Shown here: piece after piece, positions 1-9,114 of the stretch
Layout of the letters: the number at the start of each line of letters is the position of its first letter
Numbering within the stretch: the first letter of the stretch is position 1
Assembly (NCBI RefSeq): GCF_009901565.1
Contig: NZ_WXEW01000001.1
Span: 806,001 to 870,000 of the forward strand
Source: Herbidospora solisilvae
GTDB lineage: Bacteria > Actinomycetota > Actinomycetes > Streptosporangiales > Streptosporangiaceae
DNA length: 64,000 bases
Direction: 5' to 3'
The notes under the pieces: model-generated
The model's database searches: none
What the model was told of the DNA's origin: nothing
What the model saw: only the letters and a program-made list of their open reading frames with translations
Position numbers and translations under genes: made by a program

Positions 1-2572
1 TGTTGACCGTCCGTACGGAGAGCTGCAGGGTCTGCGCGATCTCCCTGCTGGTGATGCGCCGGGTCGCCAGCAGCGCGATCTCCAGCTCCCGGTCCGAGAG
101 CGCGGCGGCCGGGGCGGCGGCGGGCAGCAGCGGGGTCGCCGCGTGCTGGCACCGGGCCCGCCAGCCGGCCGACCGGTTGGCCGCGGCCGTGGCCCGCCGT
201 TCCTGGCCCGCCCGTCGCCAGAGGCCGGCGGCGGCCGCCGCCGCCTCGGCCGCCATCAGGTCGGCGCCCATCTCCCCCAGTTCGGTCGCGGCCGTCAGCA
301 GCAGGACGGGATCGCCGCTCGTCAGTCCGGTGGTCATCGTCGTGCCGGCCTGGACGAGCGGGCAGTCCGTCACCCCGGCGAGTTCGTCCAGCCGGGGAGC
401 CGCCGCCTTCGCCCCGCCGAGCCGGGCGAGCTCGATGAGGAGCAGCCCCTCCTCTGCCAGCTCACCGGCCGCCCGCGCCCGGGCGGCGGCCTCGGCGAGC
501 CAGGCGTGGGCCGCCTCCGGCCGGCCGTTCATGGCGTGGGTCCAGGCGAAACCGAGGTGCTCGAGATACAGCTGATCCCCCGAGACCTGCTCCTCTGCCT
601 CGGAGACCGCCCGCATCGCCGCGTCCCGATCCCCCTGGACGGCGGCGCAGGCCGCGAGGCCGCTGAAGATGCTCCGCAGCGGTTTGGTGTGCCCGTTGCT
701 CCTGGCCAGGGCCAGCGCCTCCGCGTAGATCGCCCGGGCGTCCGCCGGACGCCCGGCGTGCCACTCGGCCCGCGCCAGCCCGAGCGCCACCCAGATCTGG
801 GTGAAGTCGAGGGTGCCCGAGGTGACGAGCGCCGTGTAGCCGGCCCGCCCCACTTCCCGGGCTTCGGCGATGCGCCCGCTCAGGCACAGGGCCCGGGTCA
901 GGCAGGTGAGCTGGACCGCCGGATGGAGGTAGGGGATCTGGTCGTCGAGTTCGTTGTGCCCGCGGTAGGCGCGCTCGGCCCAGGCCAGGGCTTCGGTTGC
1001 CCGCCCCAGCACCGCCAGACCATGGGCCTTCAGGCCCGCCCCCACCACCCAGACGACCTTGTTCGACGCCTCGCGGTGGTCCTCCTCCACGTCCGCCAGC
1101 AGGGCCATCGCGGCCCGGGGATCCCGGGTGACCACACGGGCCGCCCCCTCGATGTGCCGCAGGAGACGCCGGCCGTCGTCGCTGGTGACCCGGGCCAGGG
1201 CCGCGTCGCCGACCTCGAACGCCTGCTCGATGGCGTCCTCTCCCAGCAGCAGGTAGTAGACGAGCTTGAGCGTCAGCGTCAGCACGTCCTGCTCGGTCTC
1301 GGCGAGGGCGTCGGCGGCGGTGTAGGCGGCCCGCGCGCCGGCGAAGTCGCTGAGCTGGAAGAGCGCGTCACCGAGCATGACCTGGGTGGTGAACGTGTGG
1401 TGCCCGGCGGGGATGGCGCGCAGCAGCCGCCCGGCCTGCACGTTGTCGTGCGCGTGCAGGGCGAGCGCCGCCGCGCGCGTGAGCAGGCCGGGGTCGGCGG
1501 TGCCGGTCGCGGCCAGCCGCCACGAGGCGATCCGGAGGGTGTCGTGGCGGCGGCGGCTCCCGAGGGAGGCGATCCGGTCGGCGTGGGCCAGCAGCATGGC
1601 CGCCTTGCGTCCCTGGGTGATTCCGGCGCGCAGCACCTCGCCGTAGAGGGGGTGGGCCAGCGTCACCATGAGCCGCCGCTCGTCCTGGACGACCCGGATG
1701 ACCCCGCTTCGCTCCAGGTCGGCGATCACCGGGCCGGGCGTGGTCTGCTCGACGTCCGCCACGGAGAGCGGTTCGCAGAGGGCCAGCAGTTCCAGCGCCC
1801 GCCGCGCCTCCCCGTCGGCGACGGGGAGGCGGGCCGTGATCAGCTCGGTCAGCCGCGCGGTACGCGGGACCGCGCCGTCGGCCAGCTCCCAGACCTCCCC
1901 GTCCCGTGCCAGCGCGCCCCGGGCCATCGCCCCGGTCACCAGTTCCCGCAGGAACAGCGGGTTGCCGCCGCACACGTCGCGCAGGCGGTTCAGCGTCCGG
2001 TGGCTCACCGTGCCGCCGAGCAGCGAGACGAGCAGCTCCTCGACCTCCGCGCCGGACAACTCGGGCAACTCCACCCGCCACACGGCGTCGTCCTCGCAGA
2101 GCGTCTCGACGAGAGCGCTGAGCCGCTGCGTCGAGCGCATGGTGCCCAGCAGCCAGATCTGCCCGGCGTCCATCAACTGCCGGATCAGCATCACCGACGC
2201 CGCGTCCAGCAGGGGCAGGTCGTCGACCAGGACGACCAGTTTCCGGCCCGTGGCGACGCCCCGGCCAGAGAGCCATTCTCCGACCCCGGCGAAACCGGCG
2301 ACCGGGTCGGACATCTCCAGATCGGCCGGCAGCAGATGCGCCAGGGCGGCCAGCGGCACGGCCCCGGCCGCCTCGCTGGCCAGCACCGTCGCGACGGCCG
2401 CGCCGTCACGCCTGGCGGCGGCGAGGCACTCCTCGGCCAATCGGGACTTGCCCAGCCCGGTCCGGCCGGAGATCACCATTCCCCGGCACCGGCGGTCGGC
2501 GAGCGCCCGGCCGAACGTCGCGAGGTGTTCGGTCCTGCCGACGAAGGGCCCGCTCAGGCCAGGGGTGTTCAC
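1..2572 (-). CDS. LuxR-family ATP-binding (LAL) regulator, C-terminus cut by window edge
   Basis: Large STAND-type transcriptional activator read from a GTG start with GGAGGAG about 8 nt upstream. The N-terminus has FVGRTEHL and then a Walker A GRTGLGKSR (about residues 38-46) and a Walker-B-like stretch LVVLVDDLPLLD. The middle is an alpha-helical repeat (TPR/MalT-like) region. The last visible residues, LSDRELEIALLATRRITSREIAQ, start a LuxR-type DNA-binding helix-turn-helix that continues past base 1. About 857 residues are visible, close to the usual 900-1000 of LAL regulators. It lies 102 bp downstream of the IDO-like gene on the same strand and is the obvious candidate regulator of the divergent P450/ammonia-lyase operon; that link is inferred. 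The reading frame is open to the window edge, so it is partial rather than broken. Confidence 0.9.
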   Translation of the reverse strand, partial: MNTPGLSGPFVGRTEHLATFGRALADRRCRGMVISGRTGLGKSRLAEECLAAARRDGAAVATVLASEAAGAVPLAALAHLLPADLEMSDPVAGFAGVGEWLSGRGVATGRKLVVLVDDLPLLDAASVMLIRQLMDAGQIWLLGTMRSTQRLSALVETLCEDDAVWRVELPELSGAEVEELLVSLLGGTVSHRTLNRLRDVCGGNPLFLRELVTGAMARGALARDGEVWELADGAVPRTARLTELITARLPVADGEARRALELLALCEPLSVADVEQTTPGPVIADLERSGVIRVVQDERRLMVTLAHPLYGEVLRAGITQGRKAAMLLAHADRIASLGSRRRHDTLRIASWRLAATGTADPGLLTRAAALALHAHDNVQAGRLLRAIPAGHHTFTTQVMLGDALFQLSDFAGARAAYTAADALAETEQDVLTLTLKLVYYLLLGEDAIEQAFEVGDAALARVTSDDGRRLLRHIEGAARVVTRDPRAAMALLADVEEDHREASNKVVWVVGAGLKAHGLAVLGRATEALAWAERAYRGHNELDDQIPYLHPAVQLTCLTRALCLSGRIAEAREVGRAGYTALVTSGTLDFTQIWVALGLARAEWHAGRPADARAIYAEALALARSNGHTKPLRSIFSGLAACAAVQGDRDAAMRAVSEAEEQVSGDQLYLEHLGFAWTHAMNGRPEAAHAWLAEAAARARAAGELAEEGLLLIELARLGGAKAAAPRLDELAGVTDCPLVQAGTTMTTGLTSGDPVLLLTAATELGEMGADLMAAEAAAAAAGLWRRAGQERRATAAANRSAGWRARCQHAATPLLPAAAPAAALSDRELEIALLATRRITSREIAQTLQLSVRTVN

Positions 2573-2674
2573 GGAACCACTCCTCCGAATGGCGGCCGGG
2601 CGCATCGATCGTCGGCGGGCCCGGGGAACGCTTCCGATCGTCGCATCGGCCGCCGGGGCGGTCAACGCCGCCGA

Positions 2675-4657
2675 TCACCCCGGCGGAGACGGCGGCGGTC
2701 TCGCGGCCTCCGAGGCGTAGGCGCGCACTTCGGCCACGACGCGGTCGGCCAGTTCGCCCAGCCCGGCCGTGGAGCGCCGGGTCTCGATCAACCGGACCCC
2801 GGTGCCGAGGGTCTCCCTGACGGAGTCCACGAACGACGTGTCCAGCGCCACAGCCGACTGCCACACCCGGTCGACCAGGTCGACCCCGGCGCCCCGGTCC
2901 AGGGCGTCGTCGAGCAGGCCGTACAGCCCTTCGCCGGTCCAGGAGATCTCCGGGGCGGGCCGTCCCGTCAGCTCCTCGACCATGGTGGTGGCGATCGGCT
3001 GGGCGACCCGACGGAGGAAACGCTCGTGCGCCTCGATCGCGAACTGCATCGTGTACGGCGTCAGCTCACCCGCCGGCGCCCCGGCACTGGTGCGCGCCCA
3101 CCGGATGGCGACGTCGCCGTGCAGGGCGTTGGCCCAGATCGTGACCTGGGTGGCCCAGGTCACCCAGGCGTCGTAGGCCACCCTGACCGGTCCCCCGGGC
3201 AACGGCGGCGCCGCCAGGGTGCCGACCCGCAACCGGCGCACCTGGGCGCGCACCCCGTCGTTCAGGTGGTGACCCGTGCGCTCGTACGCGGTGGCGGCGT
3301 CGGTGCCCAGATACGCGGCCAGCGAGGTGGGCCCGCCCGGGTGGCGGCGGAGGAACCCGGTCACGTCCGCGATCTCCACGCCGAGCGCGATCCACTGCCG
3401 GTCGGCTCCCCGGTGGCGGGCCAGCAGCTCCCCTGGCGTGTGGACCGGCCAGTCGTCGCGTGGATCCGGCGGTCGCACCGAACCCTCGGCGGGGGGCTCC
3501 CGGCGCGTCGCCCGTGTGGTGGTGAGCTCACGGCTGATCCTGCCGGTGCGGTGGAACCCGGCGATGGTGACGTCGCGGCCCACCCGGGTGGCGGTGTCGA
3601 TGTAACCGATCACCTTGAGGTGGTGCCGCTGGAGGAGACCTCCGTCACCGGCGTAACCGGCGCGCAGCGCGGCCAGCCCCCGGGTCAGCGCCGGATGCCG
3701 CGCGGCGGAGGTGTACGCGCGGACGCCGACGCGGAACACGGCCGCGACGAACTCCCGCCAGTGCGGCGGGAAGGCCCGGCGGAGCCGGAGGGTCTCCTCG
3801 CCCAGCGGGGACGCGTAGTCGGTGCGCCCGATGACCGCGTCGAGAAGGTGGAACATGGGTGAGGCGGTGCCACTCGGTCCGAGGCCGCCGGGGGTGAGGG
3901 GCACCGCGAGCGGTGCGACCGTCTTGGCCCAGACGACCGGATCGACGTGGAAGCGCGATCCCGGCCGGGGGCTGATCTTCGGCAGGCCGTGCACGGTGAC
4001 GTCGTGCACGGTCTCCGCCATCGCCGTCAGGCAGTCCGCGAGCGCGGGCGCGTCGTCCTCGGCGATCGCGTCGCGGGCGCGGAGCGAGGCGGCCACCAAC
4101 GGGGTGCCCCGGGCGAGCATCTCGAGCTGGGCCAGGTAGAAGACCTCCTCCTCCGGCACCCCCACGGTCGGGATCAGAAGGCGGGTGTTCTCCACCCGGA
4201 CCGGGCCGGTGGCCGCGGCCGCCGCGTGACGCCAGTTCATCACCACGAGGTCGGCGTAGGAGAGGTGCGGCGCCGCCCGGCCGAGCCGGGCGCAGACCTC
4301 GCGCCACGGCCGCAGGAGGGACGGCGGGGTCGTCGCGGCGCGGCGGGGCTCGACGCGGTCGTGGGCGTGAACCAGGATGCCGAGCACGGTCGCCGCCCTG
4401 GTCAGCGCGTCGTCGGGGAGGGTGGCCGCGGACAGGGGCGGCAGCGTCTCGATCCGGTCGCGCAGCGCCAACCGGGCGTGCAGCGCCGGCAGTTCCGCGG
4501 CCACGTCGTCCCATGGCCGATGCGAGGCGGGAAGGCTCGTTCTCGGCGGCCGGGCCGGAAGGAACCCGTGTTCCACCGACAGCGGCCCGGCGTTGTCGTG
4601 CGGGGCGCACGCGGCACGCCGCACGATCTCCGCCGGGGTCTCGTACCAGGATGCCAT
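2675..4657 (-). CDS. IDO-like heme protein fused to a cytochrome-b5-like domain
   Basis: 660 residues. Residues about 20-370 resemble the indoleamine 2,3-dioxygenase/PrnB superfamily: a GFLPARPP motif near 31-38, a P-S-G-T-A-S segment (261-266) like the IDO substrate loop, PPHWREF (298-303), and RHHLKVIGY with H345 in the place of the proximal heme histidine. Residues about 425-480 look like a cytochrome b5 domain, with HPGG (439-442) and a second histidine at 463/464 as axial ligands. A C-terminal helical domain (about 500-600) follows. The same IDO, b5 and helical parts recur in the 58.4-62.1 kb protein, which adds FHA and reductase domains. GGAG precedes the ATG. Substrate is unknown; placement opposite a P450 and an ammonia-lyase operon suggests an aromatic or indole substrate. 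It might instead be a monooxygenase or PrnB-like ring-rearranging enzyme. Confidence 0.8.
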   Translation of the reverse strand: MASWYETPAEIVRRAACAPHDNAGPLSVEHGFLPARPPRTSLPASHRPWDDVAAELPALHARLALRDRIETLPPLSAATLPDDALTRAATVLGILVHAHDRVEPRRAATTPPSLLRPWREVCARLGRAAPHLSYADLVVMNWRHAAAAATGPVRVENTRLLIPTVGVPEEEVFYLAQLEMLARGTPLVAASLRARDAIAEDDAPALADCLTAMAETVHDVTVHGLPKISPRPGSRFHVDPVVWAKTVAPLAVPLTPGGLGPSGTASPMFHLLDAVIGRTDYASPLGEETLRLRRAFPPHWREFVAAVFRVGVRAYTSAARHPALTRGLAALRAGYAGDGGLLQRHHLKVIGYIDTATRVGRDVTIAGFHRTGRISRELTTTRATRREPPAEGSVRPPDPRDDWPVHTPGELLARHRGADRQWIALGVEIADVTGFLRRHPGGPTSLAAYLGTDAATAYERTGHHLNDGVRAQVRRLRVGTLAAPPLPGGPVRVAYDAWVTWATQVTIWANALHGDVAIRWARTSAGAPAGELTPYTMQFAIEAHERFLRRVAQPIATTMVEELTGRPAPEISWTGEGLYGLLDDALDRGAGVDLVDRVWQSAVALDTSFVDSVRETLGTGVRLIETRRSTAGLGELADRVVAEVRAYASEAARPPPSPPG

Positions 4658-4727
4658 CGTCGTCTCTCCTCGTCGCCGACCTGCTGGTCGCTTCGAAGAT
4701 GACGAGGAACGGGGGGCGCGGGACAGG

Positions 4728-4774
4728 GTAACTTCTACTCAACGTGGGCGTGCGGCCGGATGAGTAGAAATTAC
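4728..4774. promoter_or_regulatory. 14-bp inverted repeat in a divergent promoter region
   Basis: Arms GTAACTTCTACTCA (4728-4741) and TGAGTAGAAATTAC (4761-4774) match as an inverted repeat with one mismatch and a 19-bp spacer. The right arm also forms a smaller palindrome, GAGTA-N5-TACTC (4762-4776). The element lies in the 193-bp gap between the start of the IDO-like gene and the P450 start and is AT-rich for this genome, so it is a good operator candidate for coordinate control of both directions. The cognate regulator is not known; the LAL protein nearby is one candidate. Confidence 0.6.
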
Positions 4775-4850
4775 TCTGGGCGGCCGGCGGTCCCGGGTGG
4801 TCGGATCCCTCTGTACGCAGCGAGTGCCCGCGGCCGTGGGAGCCCCGGGC

Positions 4851-6107
4851 GTGACCGAGGGAAGTGACTCCTTGCAGCCCGGAAACACGGTGGGAGAATT
4901 CTCGGCGTTCAATCCCTACGCCATGACGACCGCGACGTTCTACCAGACTCTCGCCAAGGCACGGGAGATCGAGCCGATCTTCTATTCCGACGTCCTGGGC
5001 AGCTGGGTGGCGACCCGCTACGACGACGTCGTGCGGATCACCCAGGATCCGGAGACGTTCTCGTCGCGGAGTGTCTTCCCCAAGCCGACCGGGCTGCCCG
5101 GCGCGGCGCAGGACGCGATGGACTTCCTCTTCGCCAAGAGTGTGCTCATCCTGGGCGACCCGCCCGAGCACGGACCGGTGCGGCGCATCGTCCACGAGGG
5201 GTTCAAGCCACGCGTGGTGGCCGCCTTCGAGCCCCAGGCCCGCGCGCTCATCGCCGGAAAGGTGGACCGGCTCCCCGACGGCCGGTTCGACCTGGTGTCC
5301 GGGCTGGCGTTCGAGACGGCGTTGGCCGTTCTCATGAGGTTCATGGGGATCCCGGCGGACCAGTATGAGTTCGTCCGCGAATGGCGGGAGAGTTCGCAGA
5401 TGCTGCTGCTCGGCAGCGCCGGGCTCGACACCGATCGGCTCCTGGCCCTCGGGGAGACGTACATGCGGGGGGTGGAGTACTTCGTCGGTCTCTCCGAAGA
5501 GCGACGGGCGGCCCCCGGCGACGACTTCATGAGCCTCATGACCGGCATCGAGATCGGCGGCCGGCGGCTCGACGACGAAGAGGTCGTCGGCCAGGTGGTC
5601 ACCCTCTTCGGGGCGGGCACGGAGTCCACCGCCAACTCGCTGGTCAACATCGTGCTCGCGCTCCTGGAGGAACCCGGCCGGTGGGACCGCCTGGTCCGGG
5701 GGGAGATCGACGCTGACAAGGCGGCCACCGAGGGGTTGCGCTACGACATCCCCGGGTTCGGGGTGTTCCGGGCCGTCACCCGGGACACGCGCTTCGGGGA
5801 CGTCTCCTTCCGCGCGGGCGATCTCGTCCTGCTGTCCTTCGCCGCGGCCAACCACGATCCGAAGTACTTCTCCGACCCCGACGAGTTCCGTCTCGACCGG
5901 CCGGTCAGAGCTGATCTGACCTACGGCTACGGAATCCACAACTGCGTCGGCGCGGCGATCGCCAAACTCACGCTCAACCTCACCCTCACCGCCCTGGTCC
6001 GCCGTTTCCCCCGGCTGCGCCTGCTGCCGGACCAGGAGATGACCTACCAGGTCAACAGCATCTCCCGGGTGCTCGCGGCGCTCTGGCTGGACGGGGACCC
6101 GTGCTGA
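4851..6107 (+). CDS. Cytochrome P450
   Basis: Soluble bacterial P450 of 418 residues. Landmarks in order: I-helix FGAGTEST (the usual AGxDTT with Glu for Asp), K-helix ExxR as EGLR, and heme-binding loop YGYGIHNCVG with the axial Cys about 70 residues from the C-terminus. The GTG at 4851 is preferred over an upstream in-frame GTG at 4797 because GGGAG lies just upstream and the length then matches typical CYPs of 400-420 residues. It is first in a co-directional operon and its stop overlaps the next start by 7 bp. It probably oxidises an aromatic or acyl intermediate of the operon; the substrate cannot be read from sequence. No ferredoxin gene is next to it. Confidence 0.93.
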   Translation: MTEGSDSLQPGNTVGEFSAFNPYAMTTATFYQTLAKAREIEPIFYSDVLGSWVATRYDDVVRITQDPETFSSRSVFPKPTGLPGAAQDAMDFLFAKSVLILGDPPEHGPVRRIVHEGFKPRVVAAFEPQARALIAGKVDRLPDGRFDLVSGLAFETALAVLMRFMGIPADQYEFVREWRESSQMLLLGSAGLDTDRLLALGETYMRGVEYFVGLSEERRAAPGDDFMSLMTGIEIGGRRLDDEEVVGQVVTLFGAGTESTANSLVNIVLALLEEPGRWDRLVRGEIDADKAATEGLRYDIPGFGVFRAVTRDTRFGDVSFRAGDLVLLSFAAANHDPKYFSDPDEFRLDRPVRADLTYGYGIHNCVGAAIAKLTLNLTLTALVRRFPRLRLLPDQEMTYQVNSISRVLAALWLDGDPC

Positions 6108-7516
6108 CGTCCCTCGCGCGGATGGGCGCGGTCGCCCTGGCACTGCTCGGCCTCGGGACCGGATCCGCGTCCGCGACCACGACGGTCGCCCTGGACGTCC
6201 GGCCCGTCTCCGCGCTCCGCGACACCACCCTGACCAGGTTCGAGATCACCGGCCTGACGCGCCACCAGGTGGTCGCCGTCGAGGTCCGGTCCGACGACCT
6301 GCCCGGCGCCGACCCGTGGACCGCCACCGCCCGGTTCCGGGCGGACGCCCGCGGCAGGGTCGACCTCAGGACGGCCGCGCCGCTGGACGGCCCCTATCGC
6401 GGCGCCGACGTCATGGGCCTGCTCTGGTCGCTGAACACGGTCAACGCCCCGGTCCCCGGCGGGGAGTTCCTCGGCCTCGGCGTGGTCGACGCCGTGTTCT
6501 TCGGCGCGATACCCCTGGGCGACTGGACGGCGACCGTCACGGTCCGGGACACGGGCGGCGCCCCCCTGGCCACCCGGCGGCTGATCCGGCGCTCGCAGTC
6601 GCCTGGACATCCGGTGACGCACGAGCGGATCCAGCCGACGGGCACCTATTCCATCGACGTGTGGTACCCCAGTCAGCAGCGGCCCGGGAACACGGTCGTG
6701 CTGCTGCCCGGCGGTGCGAGCGTCGTCCCCAACGGCACCTGCGAGATGCTCGCCGCCCGGGGCCACTTCTGCGCCGCCGCGCCGCTGGCCGGGAGCGGGA
6801 TGCCCGGGGCACCGGAGCAGTGGGTGGAGATCCCCGTCGAATTCGTCCGGTCCGAGATCGAGGCGGTGCTCGCCCACCCCGCGGCGGTGGGCGACGAGGT
6901 CGTCCTCGGCGGACCCTCGGGCGGCGCCGTCGGCACGCTCCTGACCGCGCAGACCTACCCGGAACTGGTCAAGGGGATCATCCTGGCCGAACCGGAGGAC
7001 TGGGTCGTCGGCGGCTTCGCCGGCGGAGCGCCCGTCGGCGACCGGGCCGAATGGTCCCGGAACGGCACCGGCCTGCCGTTCATCCCGTGGGACCTGGCCG
7101 CCTGGCAGCGCGTTCTGGACGCAGGACCGCCCTTCCGGCTCGGCGAGCTGATCTCGGCGTCGTACCGGCAGGCCACACGTCAGGAGATCGCCGCCTCGCG
7201 GTTGCGGGTCGACGCCGTCGACGGCCCGGTCTTCATGAGCGTCGGGGCCGAGTCGGACGCCGTCTGCACCTGCCTGGCGTCCGCCCGGCGGCTGGCCCAG
7301 CGGTTCCGGGCGGCCGGGAACACCGGCGTCGACCTCTACGTGGGCCCGCGTTCCGGGCACACCACCGGATACGCCCCGGCGTGGACACCGCGACCGGGCA
7401 CGGTGGTCGGCGGGGTGCAGCTCATCGGAGGAACCGTGGAGGGCAACAGCCGCGACAACGACGTCGCCTGGCGCCTGCTGCTGGACTGGCTTCGGCACGA
7501 CGGGATCCGGCAGTGA
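6101..7516 (+). CDS. Secreted BAAT/acyl-CoA thioester hydrolase-like alpha/beta-hydrolase
   Basis: 471 residues from a GTG start that overlaps the P450 stop. An N-terminal signal peptide (about residues 1-25, ending SASA) precedes a beta-sandwich like the N-domain of acyl-CoA thioester hydrolases and bile-acid-CoA:amino-acid N-acyltransferases (ALRDTTLTRFEITGL, then DGPYRGADVMGLLWSL). The hydrolase domain has the nucleophile elbow GGPSGGA, with Ser rather than the Cys of true BAAT transferases, and a late PRSGHTTG histidine. Family knowledge points to cleavage of acyl-CoA or acyl esters/amides. In this operon it could release or conjugate the cinnamoyl-type thioester made by the downstream ligase, but the export signal argues for an extracytoplasmic ester or amide substrate. 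Function is therefore uncertain. Confidence 0.75.
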   Translation: MLTSLARMGAVALALLGLGTGSASATTTVALDVRPVSALRDTTLTRFEITGLTRHQVVAVEVRSDDLPGADPWTATARFRADARGRVDLRTAAPLDGPYRGADVMGLLWSLNTVNAPVPGGEFLGLGVVDAVFFGAIPLGDWTATVTVRDTGGAPLATRRLIRRSQSPGHPVTHERIQPTGTYSIDVWYPSQQRPGNTVVLLPGGASVVPNGTCEMLAARGHFCAAAPLAGSGMPGAPEQWVEIPVEFVRSEIEAVLAHPAAVGDEVVLGGPSGGAVGTLLTAQTYPELVKGIILAEPEDWVVGGFAGGAPVGDRAEWSRNGTGLPFIPWDLAAWQRVLDAGPPFRLGELISASYRQATRQEIAASRLRVDAVDGPVFMSVGAESDAVCTCLASARRLAQRFRAAGNTGVDLYVGPRSGHTTGYAPAWTPRPGTVVGGVQLIGGTVEGNSRDNDVAWRLLLDWLRHDGIRQ

Positions 7517-9114
7517 TCTCCCGTCACGACGCGGCTCCGGCGCCCGCCGACGCGGTGCTGGTCGTGGTCGACGGCGAGCACCTGACGATCGACGAGGTGG
7601 TGACCGTCGCGCGCCATGCCACCCGGACCGCTCTCTCCGACCTGCCGCCGATCCGGCACGCCCTGCGGCGCAGCCGCGATCAGGTGCGTGCGCTGACCGA
7701 CGAGGAGACCCCGCTCTACGGGGTCACCACCGGCTTCGGCGACTCCTCCGACCGGCGGATCTCCGCCGGGCACGCCCGGGAGCTCCAGGCCCGCCTGATC
7801 AGGTTCCTCGGATGTGGGACCGGCGACGCCGTACCGCCCGAGGTCGCCCGGGCCGCTACGCTCATCCGCGCGAACAATCTCGCCCGGGGGCATTCCGGCG
7901 TGCGGCCCGAGCTGATCGAGCTGCTGCTGGACCTTCTCAACAGCGGGATCACCCCCCTCATCCCGGCGGAGGGGTCGGTGGGCGCCAGCGGGGATCTGGT
8001 TCCCCTCTCCTACCTGGCCGCCGCCGTCACCGGTGAGCGGAAGGTCCTCTACCGGGGCGCGGTCCGGCCCGCCGCGCGGGCCCTGGAGGAGGCCGGGTTG
8101 CGGCCGCTCACCCTCGAACCGAAGGAAGGGCTCGCCCTGGTCAACGGCACGGCGTACATGACCGGCCTGGCCGCGCTCGCCGTGGCCGACGCGCGGCGCC
8201 TCGCCCTGCTGTCGGATGTGACCACGGCGCTCACCGTGGAGGTCCTGCGCGGGCTCACCGATCCCTTCGACGCCTTCGTCCACGACGTGGCCAAGCCGCA
8301 CCCCGGCCAGGTGACCTCCGCGGCCAACGTGCGGGCGCTCCTGCGGTCGAGTGGCCTCAGCACGTCGGGGCCGTTCGGTTCGGGCCGGACGATCCAGGAC
8401 AAGTACTCGATCCGCTGCGCCCCGCACTTCACCGGCGTGTTGTGGGACACCGTCTCCTGGGTGAGCCGATGGGTGACCATCGAGATCAATTCCAGCACCG
8501 ACAACCCCCTGTTCGACCATGTCCGGGGTGAGGTCTGGGCGGGCGGGAACTTCGCCGGCGGTCACGTCGCCCTGGCCATGGACACCCTGCGGACCGCCGT
8601 CGCGAGCGTCGCCGACCTGATGGACCGGCAACTCGCCCTGGTGGTCGACGATAAGTTCAGCCAGGGCCTGCCCCCCAACCTGGTGTTCCCGCTCCCCGAA
8701 GGCCACCCCGGGCAGGGCCTGGACCACGGGTTCAAGGGCATGCAGCTCGTCTGCTCCTCCCTGACCGCTGAGGCGCTGAGCTCGGCGATGCCCCTCACGG
8801 CTTTCTCCCGCTCCACCGAGTGCCACAACCAGGACAAGGTCTCGATGGGGGCGACGGCGGCCCGGCGTACCCGCGACGTCCTCGCGCTGGCCGAGAAGGT
8901 GGGAGTGATCCACCTCCTGGCCCTGTGCCAGGCCGCGGACCTGCGAGGTCCGCACCGTCTGGGAACGACCGGGCTCGTGCACGGCCGTGTCCGCGCCGCC
9001 GTGCCGGGCGTCGTGACGGACCGCCCGATGGACGAGGACGTGGAGACCGTCCTGGAGATGCTCAGAAGCGGCGCCCTCCTCGCCGGCCTCGACGAGATCG
9101 CGGGTGGGCGATGA
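7513..9114 (+). CDS. MIO-type aromatic amino acid ammonia-lyase (phenylalanine-type)
   Basis: 533 residues, GTG start overlapping the previous stop by 4 bp. The Ala-Ser-Gly triad that cyclises to the MIO electrophile is present in GSVGASGDLVPLSY, together with YGVTTGFG and NSSTDNPLF, all hallmarks of the HAL/PAL/TAL family. The selectivity pair in LQARLIRFLG is Phe-Leu, as in plant PAL, and not the Ser-His of histidine ammonia-lyases or His-Leu of tyrosine ammonia-lyases. Phenylalanine to trans-cinnamate is therefore the favoured reaction; an aminomutase is a possible alternative. The next gene encodes an aryl-CoA ligase, which makes a Phe to cinnamate to cinnamoyl-CoA route plausible. This is not a histidine-degradation setting, since no hut genes are nearby. 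Confidence 0.9.
   Translation: MISRHDAAPAPADAVLVVVDGEHLTIDEVVTVARHATRTALSDLPPIRHALRRSRDQVRALTDEETPLYGVTTGFGDSSDRRISAGHARELQARLIRFLGCGTGDAVPPEVARAATLIRANNLARGHSGVRPELIELLLDLLNSGITPLIPAEGSVGASGDLVPLSYLAAAVTGERKVLYRGAVRPAARALEEAGLRPLTLEPKEGLALVNGTAYMTGLAALAVADARRLALLSDVTTALTVEVLRGLTDPFDAFVHDVAKPHPGQVTSAANVRALLRSSGLSTSGPFGSGRTIQDKYSIRCAPHFTGVLWDTVSWVSRWVTIEINSSTDNPLFDHVRGEVWAGGNFAGGHVALAMDTLRTAVASVADLMDRQLALVVDDKFSQGLPPNLVFPLPEGHPGQGLDHGFKGMQLVCSSLTAEALSSAMPLTAFSRSTECHNQDKVSMGATAARRTRDVLALAEKVGVIHLLALCQAADLRGPHRLGTTGLVHGRVRAAVPGVVTDRPMDEDVETVLEMLRSGALLAGLDEIAGGR

Noticed and set aside
143-3862. A 1239-codon open frame on the plus strand
   Set aside because: It is a GC-bias shadow of the LAL regulator and IDO-like genes on the minus strand; the translation is Arg/Gly/Pro-rich with no domain.
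7513-9114. Histidine ammonia-lyase (hutH)
   Set aside because: The selectivity pair is Phe-Leu rather than Ser-His and there are no hut genes; the neighbour is an aryl-CoA ligase.
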